Origin: an uncultured Bacteroidales bacterium
GTDB lineage: Bacteria > Bacteroidota > Bacteroidia > Bacteroidales > UBA932
Reading direction: 5' to 3'
Length of the DNA: 64,000 nt
NCBI GenBank assembly: GCA_934667175.1
Contig: CAKULN010000002.1
Span: 1-64,000, forward strand
Part shown: one piece after another, positions 23,557-30,887 of the stretch
How positions within the stretch are numbered: the first letter of the stretch is position 1
Layout of the letters: each line of letters opens with the position of its first letter
The notes under the pieces: model-generated
The model's database searches: none
Told to the model about the DNA's origin: nothing
What the model saw: the letters and a program-made list of their open reading frames with translations, nothing else
Position numbers and translations under genes: made by a program

Positions 23557-24900
23557 TTAGTTCGTTTGAGAATACCTGGCGCAGGTGAGTTTGAAACCAC
23601 GCTTTTCGTTATTATATTCAGAAAAACCATAGTAAGTTATAAGATCCACTGAGTAATAGGCATTGCCGCAAGTGAATTTTCCAAACTTCCCTGGATCAGT
23701 ATAGAATGAACTAAGGCTGGTTAATAAGTTGAATATCAAGGTGTTTTTCGCGGCATGTTTCTTAACGACGATATCCCTGATTCTGACAGCCACATTATTC
23801 GGATCGGAAGCCACGATGTACCTTATTCCTTCTACATCGGAGACATCTGCGCCATTTTGTTTGGCCCAGTTATATGCTGCGCTGCAATCGCTCTCAAGCT
23901 CTTCCGGAGTTTTGGGTAGCACATTATAAGAGCCTACCACTTTTGTCGCTATCATAAAAGACTCTCCTTTATAATGAGTTTTAGAAACATCTAGCCAACC
24001 TAAAGGAAGTGAAGCGGCAATTCCTATGCCGGACTCATGTATCAATATTGTCACTACCGCAGAGGTGACATCAGCGGTGAATTTATTCCAGAATATTCCT
24101 TTCTTTTTCATTGTCTTGGTTTTCACACCACTCTCGTCATACACTCCTGCATAATGTTGTTTGTAGATTTTAGTGTCGTTGGCAACCTTGCTGCTGAATT
24201 TTGTCTTTTGATTGCTACCGCTTGGCCATGTGTAATCGTTGTCCATTCTGGATGCGTTCATTACTTCGGTATCTCCCCAGATAACACCAGCCGTCGGATC
24301 TGTATAATAAGTGGCAATGTCAGCCCTTGATATAATTAGGCCAGAATCGGAAGATTGTTGATTTTCATTGTCCGCAAGCAGACCGAAGGTGTCGGACAAG
24401 AAGACGGAGGTGTTGCTGTTTGAACGATATTCCTCATGATCATCAATTATGACTTTCTCAAAAGAATTCATGTCGATATCCTCGCTCAAGGCCAATGAAC
24501 GGATATAGTCCATTTCTTCAACCGGACCATAGAAAATACCTTTAAGACCGACTTTTAAGAAGGTGTCGTCAAAGATGACTTCGCCATCAGGGTTCAAAAT
24601 GGAACCGAAAGAATCACTGAGGATGGCATTTGGCCTTTCATCGTACCCTTCTTCCTGCATGACGGAATCATAATATGAAACAAACCCTGTAACGATAGAT
24701 CTGGTAGAAGGAGCGTCTGGATCAAATGCATTGATTGCATCTACAAGATCTCCTTTCGATGAGAATTCCAATGGTTTGGAGAGATCATTACGGATTTCTT
24801 TAGGAGAGTCATTCTCTTGATTGACTGTAATGTCCTTTTCGCAAGACATCATCGCGAAACATGCGATGATGGACATTGCTTGATAGATTCTTTTCCTCAT
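23557..24900 (-). CDS. Large secreted lipoprotein of unknown function
   Basis: A 447-residue lipoprotein, with a signal peptide ending AMMSC. A repeat-free N-terminal region (about 25-190, DLVDAINAFDPDAPSTRSIV, ILSDSFGSILNPDG) is followed by a beta-rich part with an internal hydrophobic stretch (DVTSAVVTILIHESGIGIAASLPLGWLDV, about 275-305). I recognise no family. The gene is visibly AT-richer than the flanking housekeeping genes. It sits between a DUF3244-like gene and a small barrel gene, all on the same strand, and probably belongs to their surface assembly. Confidence 0.6.
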   Translation of the reverse strand: MRKRIYQAMSIIACFAMMSCEKDITVNQENDSPKEIRNDLSKPLEFSSKGDLVDAINAFDPDAPSTRSIVTGFVSYYDSVMQEEGYDERPNAILSDSFGSILNPDGEVIFDDTFLKVGLKGIFYGPVEEMDYIRSLALSEDIDMNSFEKVIIDDHEEYRSNSNTSVFLSDTFGLLADNENQQSSDSGLIISRADIATYYTDPTAGVIWGDTEVMNASRMDNDYTWPSGSNQKTKFSSKVANDTKIYKQHYAGVYDESGVKTKTMKKKGIFWNKFTADVTSAVVTILIHESGIGIAASLPLGWLDVSKTHYKGESFMIATKVVGSYNVLPKTPEELESDCSAAYNWAKQNGADVSDVEGIRYIVASDPNNVAVRIRDIVVKKHAAKNTLIFNLLTSLSSFYTDPGKFGKFTCGNAYYSVDLITYYGFSEYNNEKRGFKLTCARYSQTN

Positions 24901-24963
24901 AATGTTGATTGATTTTAAGTTGATATGAATAAGTAGGTTATATGCTACGTTGATGTGTGCGGG

Positions 24964-25347
24964 CTACTTGGTAAATGATCCTTCGGAGTAGGACTTGTCT
25001 GTGATTATGGTAATGTGATAGGTTCCCGACCCTTTCGGAACGTCAAGTCTTTCGCAAGTGACTACAGAAGAATCGAACTCTGTGAAGCCGCACATCTGGT
25101 TACGGGAATTGAATAGATAGACTGCTACGGAGCCTTCATCATAACACGTCACCTCTACATCTTCTGTCTGCAGACAGTAAAAGGCTTCTACATTGTGGTA
25201 AAGAGACCGCTCGTTGTGGTTTTCAATACCTCTGTTGATTAAGATGATCTCTTTTTTGTTTCCGTCATCGATAACAGAAGATGCTTTCATACCATTGGCA
25301 ACAGACAGTAATAATAGTGCCACAAGTAAAGAATAAAAACTTTTCAT
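24964..25347 (-). CDS. DUF3244-like small secreted protein
   Basis: A 127-residue protein; MKSFYSLLVALLLLSVANG is the signal peptide, and an ATG eight codons upstream is less likely. The mature part is a small beta sandwich whose end, GTYHITIITDKSYSEGSF, resembles the C-terminal strand and G-x-Y-x-I pattern of DUF3244 proteins. These are known in Bacteroidales only as short exported proteins. Its neighbours are a large lipoprotein downstream and a TPR/helix-turn-helix membrane regulator upstream, a combination that suggests regulated export of a surface component. Confidence 0.6.
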   Translation of the reverse strand: MKSFYSLLVALLLLSVANGMKASSVIDDGNKKEIILINRGIENHNERSLYHNVEAFYCLQTEDVEVTCYDEGSVAVYLFNSRNQMCGFTEFDSSVVTCERLDVPKGSGTYHITIITDKSYSEGSFTK

Positions 25348-25491
25348 CGTGAATGTTATTTTATTTGTCACGGCAAAGTTCTACAGAAATTCTCTACTCT
25401 CTATTATTTATTTTAAGTTTTGAGGCTTTGGGATAGTGTTGATAATGATGCTGTTAGTTGCTGCTGTTTCTACTTTGGTATTTTATGGTTT

Positions 25492-27141
25492 CTACTTCGG
25501 TGTGTTTTTCCCCTCTTTTTTTGCCCTGACCTCGTCATAGAGTTGCGTCAGCCATATACCAAGTCTTGGTATGGAAGAATCAAGTTTTAGTTTTGATCTT
25601 AGTCGACTACTTATATTATATGTGTTGGATTTGTTAATTATCCATTTTAATTCGGATGTCTTGAACCCAAGAACCAACAAGCAGCAGTAACCGATTTCGG
25701 ATGCGGTCAGACCATATTCTTCAAGCTTCATGACAAAATATGGATGGTAAATTGCATAAAGCATTCCAATGCTATCAGTTACGGCATTTTTATCATCGAC
25801 CATGACATCAATTCTATCAGCGACTTTGGATAAAGAGTCGGGTATGTCCTTTATTAGAAATGCGGATAGGGCTTTAATTCTGGAATTAAGAACATCTGTC
25901 ACCTCGTCTATTGTTTCTTGGCTATTCTTGTACACATCGTATTCTTCTTTAATCTTTAGCAAGTCTTTATATTCAATGTGTAGATCCTTGAATTTTAGAT
26001 CTAGCAACTTTATTTCTTTCTTGCGCTTCACTAAATGAATGATAGCATATATTAAGCAGATCAGAATCAGGAACGCGGTAAACAACAAGATTAAAGATTG
26101 TTTTTGGGCCTTGATTTCATGGCTGTATTTTTCTGAAATTGACCGTATTTCGTGTTTGATCCTAATCATGTCCAAAGAATCACTGAGATCAGAATATTCT
26201 ATCAGATTCGCGTAAGCGGATCGATAATCGTTATTCTGGGCATATACTCTTGACAATAATAGATAATATTCTTCATCTGAAGATATATCGTGGAGTTGTT
26301 TATATTTTTCTAGCTCAGAAAGAGCCTCATCATAATTTCCAAGTTTATAATACACCTGAGCCAACAACGTTCCCGGTGAATCCAAAGTGTCATTAATATA
26401 GACTTTGTAATTCTCTGTCAATACTTTAAGAGAATCATTATTAATGTCGTTATGCAAACCGGATAGAATCATGAGCTCGTTATAGAAAACTAGATTGCGT
26501 GGCGATAGAGAATCTTCACGACTAATGATATCCATACATTTTACAAAGTCTTCATTTCTATCTTGGATTATAAGATTATTGGCAATACTGAGTATGGCAA
26601 CGGCATAATTGTTACGTTGTTCGGCCTTCTTTGAATACTTGGCAGCGTTTGCCATTGCTTCGTTGACATTATCTATATCAAAATGATAAGAGTATAATTG
26701 GGCTTTTAGAAAATATAATTTAGCATGGAACGCGGCATCAATCTTACTAGAAAGCGTATGCTCTGCCCGGACAAGGCTTTCCATCGCTTTGTCCATCTGC
26801 CCGGCGTTCTGGTAGATGCGAGCTTGGTAGTAATAGGATTTGAATTTGTAGGGGGCATTGAGACGGTGGCGGTAATGGTTCACGGCGATATTGATGAGCG
26901 AGTCGTCCGTCCTGTCGATGTAGTTCTTGTCAAGAGCCATCGACTTGAGAAGGGCGTAGCGGGCATTCTGGGCTTTTGTGTCGAAACGCACTGAGTCCAT
27001 TGAATCAAGAATCGCCAGAGCCGAGTCGGGGCTCTCTGACATGCAGGATTCGGCTCGGTCAAAGTTTTCGTTGATTGTTTCGTTCCGTCCGCAGAATGTC
27101 ATAATGCAGGCCAGAGCGGAAATGGTTAGTAATCTTTTCAT
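25492..27141 (-). CDS. Membrane-anchored TPR protein with C-terminal helix-turn-helix
   Basis: A 549-residue protein. An N-terminal lipoprotein-type signal (CIMTFC) leads to a region of tetratricopeptide-like helices (about 30-330), one transmembrane helix (SLILLFTAFLILICLIYAIIHLV, about 345-367), a coiled-coil linker and a C-terminal LuxR-like helix-turn-helix (LTASEIGYCCLLVLGFKTSELK, about 480-525). This is a known Bacteroidales layout in which outside TPRs may sense something and an inside domain binds DNA. Direct sensing is inference. It heads a minus-strand set of exported proteins and may control them. I start at 27141 (MKRLLTISAL); five codons upstream is another ATG. Confidence 0.72.
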   Translation of the reverse strand: MKRLLTISALACIMTFCGRNETINENFDRAESCMSESPDSALAILDSMDSVRFDTKAQNARYALLKSMALDKNYIDRTDDSLINIAVNHYRHRLNAPYKFKSYYYQARIYQNAGQMDKAMESLVRAEHTLSSKIDAAFHAKLYFLKAQLYSYHFDIDNVNEAMANAAKYSKKAEQRNNYAVAILSIANNLIIQDRNEDFVKCMDIISREDSLSPRNLVFYNELMILSGLHNDINNDSLKVLTENYKVYINDTLDSPGTLLAQVYYKLGNYDEALSELEKYKQLHDISSDEEYYLLLSRVYAQNNDYRSAYANLIEYSDLSDSLDMIRIKHEIRSISEKYSHEIKAQKQSLILLFTAFLILICLIYAIIHLVKRKKEIKLLDLKFKDLHIEYKDLLKIKEEYDVYKNSQETIDEVTDVLNSRIKALSAFLIKDIPDSLSKVADRIDVMVDDKNAVTDSIGMLYAIYHPYFVMKLEEYGLTASEIGYCCLLVLGFKTSELKWIINKSNTYNISSRLRSKLKLDSSIPRLGIWLTQLYDEVRAKKEGKNTPK

Positions 27142-27171
27142 TGCCTCATTTGTCAAATACGCCTAAAATTA

Positions 27172-27191
27172 GCATAAAAATGCATTTATGC
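27172..27191. promoter_or_regulatory. Inverted repeat upstream of the TPR regulator
   Basis: GCATAAA-N6-TTTATGC, 30 bp upstream of the regulator start at 27141 in an AT-rich gap. It has the size and position of an operator, possibly autoregulatory. No consensus -7 box was seen here. Confidence 0.35.
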
Positions 27192-27248
27192 AAAATTTCC
27201 GTAAAAAGAAGCCATAAAGATTCTGATTCTTGCGGACATATTCGCTGA

Positions 27249-28787
27249 CTATTTCACTTGCCAGCCGTCGATGGTGCGGGTCTGTGACGAGAAGTTGATG
27301 CCGAGTTCCACGATCTCCTTTCCGCTTGCTTGGAACGGCTTGGCGTAGCCTTTCTCCTCGATCTGCCTCAGTGCGGTCTCCGGAGACGAGTCTCGTTTCA
27401 GTTCGATGATGTAGATGTACTTGTCTGTGTCGAGGACAATGTCTATCCTGCCGTTCGAGGTGTGGTACTCGGCTCTGACGTACAGTCCCATCATCTTGAA
27501 CATCACGTACATCGTGTTCTGGAAATACAATTCGAGGTCTCCTTGGATCTCGTAGTCGTTGCCGGAGAGGAACATCGTGAACCTGTCCATGAATCCTTGG
27601 ACATCTCCGCGCTCGATGTCTTCGACGAAATTGTACACAGAGAGTTCCCCATCAATCAGGGCCGGTGCGTAAAGCTGACTGAGGGAGTTGAGAAATCCGG
27701 CTTTCACCTCCTTATTCGGATAGTCAAGATTGTATGCGTTGAAACGTTCATCGTAGCTCTTTATCGTCAGGTAGCCGGTCTGGTACATAAGGGTTATCGG
27801 TGCTTGACTCACATAGTTTGTGCCGGTCAATGTCTCTATCGAAACCTTGTTCTTGGCAATGTTTTCCAGATTGTATCTGCCCTGCCTGAGGTATCGGACG
27901 AGGAACGTTGGCGTTCCAGTCTCGAACCAGTACATGCGGAATTCCTTGGCTTTTAATGTGTTCAAAAGGCTGAATGGATTGTACACACCTGCGGCTCCTT
28001 TACGGAAATGATACCCGTCGTACATTGTCCTGAGTTTTTCATAACACTCCTCCTTGCTCATTCCGCAGGCTTTTGCCAGCTCAGCGACGCTGCCGTCGAA
28101 ATAGGTCTTGAGCTCTTCTTCAGACACTCCGCAGATGTCTGTGAACTCCGCATCCATGGAAATGTCGTTTAGGTTGTTCAGTCCGCTGAATATGCTCATC
28201 TTGCCGAGCTTGGTGACACCTGTCAGGAAGGCGAAGCGGATGAACTCGTCCTTGCCTTTGATGACGCTGTAGAGCCCCTGGAGCTCACGGCGGAATTTTT
28301 CCATCAGATCCGGGGTGTCCATGTTGTCTATGATCGGCTTCTCATATTCATCGATGAGGATGACGACCTTGTTGCCGGTCTTGCTGTAAGCGGCTTCGAT
28401 GACAGCGTCGAATCTGGATGCTGGGTTGGAAAAGTCTCCGTTCTTGCCGTAGATGCTTTCCCATTTGGACAGAAACATATCAAGTTTCTCCTCAAGATCG
28501 GAGACGGATGTGTACCTGCTGCCCGTCAGGTCTATATGCAGCACAGGGTACTCTGTCCAGTCCTTCTCGAGTGCCGCCATCGCAAGTCCCTTGAAAAGCT
28601 CCTTCCGTCCGCTGAAGTAGGCCTCCATTGTCGAGACGAGAAGGCTCTTCCCGAAGCGTCGTGGACGGCTCAGGAAATAATATTTCCCTGTTGACGCGAG
28701 ACTGTAGATCGCTGCGGTCTTGTCCACATAAACATATCCGCCTTCGCGGATTTCCGAGAAACTCTGTATTCCTATAGGGTACAACAT
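27249..28787 (-). CDS. AAA-ATPase-like protein with PD-(D/E)XK nuclease domain
   Basis: A 512-residue cytoplasmic protein of the AAA-ATPase_like plus PDDEXK_9 architecture, often present in many copies in Bacteroidales. Visible are the opening YPIGIQSFSEIREGGYVYVDKT, a Walker A-like RPRRFGKSLL (about 41-50), Walker B-like VVILIDEYEKPI, and a C-terminal nuclease-type core RIDIVLDTDKYIYIIELKRD (about 450-475) with the D and ExK residues. Function is unproven; defence or mobile-element related roles are proposed. A full Bacteroidota promoter precedes it (28810-28840). Confidence 0.82.
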   Translation of the reverse strand: MLYPIGIQSFSEIREGGYVYVDKTAAIYSLASTGKYYFLSRPRRFGKSLLVSTMEAYFSGRKELFKGLAMAALEKDWTEYPVLHIDLTGSRYTSVSDLEEKLDMFLSKWESIYGKNGDFSNPASRFDAVIEAAYSKTGNKVVILIDEYEKPIIDNMDTPDLMEKFRRELQGLYSVIKGKDEFIRFAFLTGVTKLGKMSIFSGLNNLNDISMDAEFTDICGVSEEELKTYFDGSVAELAKACGMSKEECYEKLRTMYDGYHFRKGAAGVYNPFSLLNTLKAKEFRMYWFETGTPTFLVRYLRQGRYNLENIAKNKVSIETLTGTNYVSQAPITLMYQTGYLTIKSYDERFNAYNLDYPNKEVKAGFLNSLSQLYAPALIDGELSVYNFVEDIERGDVQGFMDRFTMFLSGNDYEIQGDLELYFQNTMYVMFKMMGLYVRAEYHTSNGRIDIVLDTDKYIYIIELKRDSSPETALRQIEEKGYAKPFQASGKEIVELGINFSSQTRTIDGWQVK

Positions 28788-28809
28788 GGCCGATTCGTTA
28801 TCTTTAGTT

Positions 28810-28840
28810 CAAAGATAGCAAACATTTTCCAAACCTCAAA
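28810..28840 (-). promoter_or_regulatory. Promoter of the PD-(D/E)XK ATPase gene
   Basis: On the minus strand, TTTG (28840-28837), a 19-nt spacer and TATCTTTG (28817-28810) match the Bacteroidota -33/-7 consensus. The leader to the ATG at 28787 would be about 17 nt. Confidence 0.6.
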
Positions 28841-30116
28841 TCACTGAATATTTCACCGGCAGGATGTAAGTGCCAGCGTCTTTAACACTGAGTTTTACAT
28901 AAAACGAGAATGCTCCGGTGGAGGCGACGTTTCTGTCAAGGGAGAAGCGGATCTTACCTTCCGGTCTGGACATGCCAGACGCTGGGCTTATGTTGAGGCC
29001 GGGATAGACCTTGGTAGGGTCCAGTAAGTTGCAACTCAGCTGAATGAAATCGGACAAATCGGTCTTGTAGTTGAGTTCCACAACAGTGCTTCCGCTTCCT
29101 ATCGGGCCGCTTCCGAGATCTATTTCACTGCGATCTATGGTCAGATGGCCGGGGCACGGGTCGAGTGTGAAATCGACGTTGATGTCGTCAATAACATATT
29201 CTTTCAGAATTGTCTGCTCATAGTGACTGTTTGAATATGCACTGACACTGACCCAACTGCGGTACGGAACCAGTCCGAAGGAATATTCACCATTCTCGTT
29301 GGTTATGGTGATGTCCTTGGAACTGTCGTTATAGACTGTTATCCCCTTCAGAGCATTACCCTCTCGGTCTCGTACGACTCCCTGAACGTTTGCTAGAAAT
29401 GATTCATCGGTAGTTGACACGGTGACATTAAGCGGCTGTCCGGTAGATTCACCGTAAGTGTACGTCCCTATGTTCAAGGTAAATTCCTTATCACCGGGAA
29501 TCCTGTGGAACACCTTGACGGGCACATCCATGCTCTCGCCTGGCTCAAGGTTGCCGCCCCAAGTCCAGCTATGTCGCCTGAGACCTTCCAAGCCCTCAAG
29601 AATGTCGGCTATCTCAGTGTTGCCAAACTCGAACGCTGGCCCGCTTCCCTTGATGTAAAAGTGCACCGGCTCTGAATATTCATTTGTCAGTCTTATGGTC
29701 TTCCGGCTTTCTCTTGGTCCGAACTCCAGGCGGTCAGGTTCAAAACTGATGGCGATTATGGGCTCAAGGACAACATCGATCGTGGTGTTCCTGCTCAGGG
29801 TCACGTCCTTTTCCACCCTCTTGTAGTTCCGGCTTTCGATTATGAACTTGTAGTCTCCAGCCTTGACATCGTTCAAGGAGTAAGTCTTTTGAGATGAAGG
29901 CACATCGTACAGATCAAGATTCTCGTTGTGAGTCTCTGTTCCGGCTTTGTCGAGCAGCTTGATGCTTACGCCTATAAAGCGTCCCATGTCATTATCTGGA
30001 TCTGATATCGTTCCGGTAATCGAGAATGTTTCAGGTCCGTCTGTGGTCTTGCAGGAAATTGCGAACATCGGGATGAGTGCAATTACTATGAATAGTGCAA
30101 GATATTTCTTCATCAT
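28836..30116 (-). CDS. Surface lipoprotein with carboxypeptidase-regulatory-like domains
   Basis: A 426-residue lipoprotein (MFAISC lipobox, Cys near 22). Beta-sandwich modules follow: a regulatory-like domain (about 30-115, FSITGTISDPD), an immunoglobulin-like domain with RLEFGPRESRKTIRLTNEYSEPV (about 120-235), a second regulatory-like domain (VQGVVRDREGNALKGITVYN, about 240-310) and a last sandwich domain. No catalytic motif is visible, so a binding or structural surface role is inferred. It has its own promoter at 30133-30163. A second ATG is one codon in. Confidence 0.68.
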   Translation of the reverse strand: MMKKYLALFIVIALIPMFAISCKTTDGPETFSITGTISDPDNDMGRFIGVSIKLLDKAGTETHNENLDLYDVPSSQKTYSLNDVKAGDYKFIIESRNYKRVEKDVTLSRNTTIDVVLEPIIAISFEPDRLEFGPRESRKTIRLTNEYSEPVHFYIKGSGPAFEFGNTEIADILEGLEGLRRHSWTWGGNLEPGESMDVPVKVFHRIPGDKEFTLNIGTYTYGESTGQPLNVTVSTTDESFLANVQGVVRDREGNALKGITVYNDSSKDITITNENGEYSFGLVPYRSWVSVSAYSNSHYEQTILKEYVIDDINVDFTLDPCPGHLTIDRSEIDLGSGPIGSGSTVVELNYKTDLSDFIQLSCNLLDPTKVYPGLNISPASGMSRPEGKIRFSLDRNVASTGAFSFYVKLSVKDAGTYILPVKYSVI

Positions 30117-30132
30117 TGTTTCATTTTTAGGA

Positions 30133-30163
30133 CAAAGGTATGTAAATTAGCATAGATAAACAA
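30133..30163 (-). promoter_or_regulatory. Promoter of the regulatory-like-domain lipoprotein gene
   Basis: On the minus strand, TTG (30163-30161), about 20 nt and TACCTTTG (30140-30133) fit the Bacteroidota consensus. The start codon at 30116 lies about 17 nt after the -7 box, so the leader is very short. Confidence 0.6.
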
Positions 30164-30171
30164 GTCGCTTT

Positions 30172-30507
30172 ATGATGATACCTGACTGGGCAAAGGAGTT
30201 GAACTGCTCCATTACCGTCTGTGATAGGGACGGTGTTATAATCTATCAGAACGATCCGGCTGTGGCGCAGTATAAGAAACACGGCAGCCTGATCGGAAAG
30301 AATCTTTTCGATTGCCATGGGGAACGCTCAGCCGGTATAATACGGCATCTGTTGGAGACCGGAGGCACTAACTGTTATACAATAGAGAAGCATGGCGTTC
30401 ACAAATTCATATTCCAAAGCGCATGGAAGACTGATGGCGTCGTTGGCGGGCTTTGTGAAATCTCCGTTGTCATCCCATCCGAAATGCCCAACTATGTCAG
30501 AGAGTGA
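30172..30507 (+). CDS. Stand-alone PAS-domain protein
   Basis: A 111-residue cytoplasmic protein consisting of a single PAS-like domain: LNCSITVCDRDGVIIYQNDPAV at the start, then LIGKNLFDCHGERSAGIIRHLLETG, and a final sheet strand GVVGGLCEISVVIP. It resembles the PAS domains found in DUF438-type sensors. C57 and H58 (DCHGE) could contact a cofactor or ligand, but this is inference. There is no output domain, so it would act by protein contact or as a small-molecule sensor. It has no same-strand partner. Confidence 0.62.
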   Translation: MMIPDWAKELNCSITVCDRDGVIIYQNDPAVAQYKKHGSLIGKNLFDCHGERSAGIIRHLLETGGTNCYTIEKHGVHKFIFQSAWKTDGVVGGLCEISVVIPSEMPNYVRE

Positions 30508-30551
30508 AATCGGCTTGAGGTAGCCGCTCCTTTTCGGATTCCTCTGAATGC

Positions 30552-30632
30552 TTCTGTGCGTGGATGTTCTGATTCTACGCACGGAATGTTTGTTGACATC
30601 CGGTGCGTAGAAACATGGTTGTCTGCGCACTG
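30552..30632. repeat. Two hairpins of the GTGCGTRGAA family
   Basis: TGTGCGTGGA...TTCTACGCACGG (about 30552-30582) and GGTGCGTAGA...TCTGCGCAC (about 30602-30631) are related inverted repeats. They share their core with the terminator hairpin at 22923-22955. They lie after the PAS gene, in a 380-bp gap with no gene, and may end its transcript. Confidence 0.5.
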
Positions 30633-30698
30633 AAGACACTCATAGGATGGCTCAATCCGTAGAAACGGAGCGTGTCCATGGGCGATGAATTTAATTGT

Positions 30699-30845
30699 CA
30701 CTCTCGGGCGACGAAAAACTGGGAAATCGCTTCCGAAGAGTGCAGCGTGCACTCTCGGGTGGCGAAAAGCGGTGTAATCGCTGCCGAAAGGTGCTTCGTG
30801 GCACTTCCGGGAGACCAATGAAGCCGAAAATGTTGCCGAAGAGAT
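30699..30845. repeat. Tandem hairpin repeat, three units of about 51 bp
   Basis: Units begin at 30699, 30750 and 30802 with CACTCTCGGG, CACTCTCGGG and CACTTCCGGG. Each contains a CGA/AAA-rich middle and ends in CCGAAGAGTG-like sequence that is complementary to its own start (CACTCT-CGG...CCG-A-AGAGTG). Unit 3 is degenerate. The array ends about 43 bp before the stop of the minus-strand LtaS-like gene. It is too short and variable to be a CRISPR array. Confidence 0.65.
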
Positions 30846-30887
30846 AGAGTGAAGAAAACCGCTGATGCGATCGGGAACACGGAAGGC

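Noticed and set aside
30699..30845. CRISPR-like array in the 51-bp units
   Set aside because: Only three degenerate units, self-complementary and without spacers.
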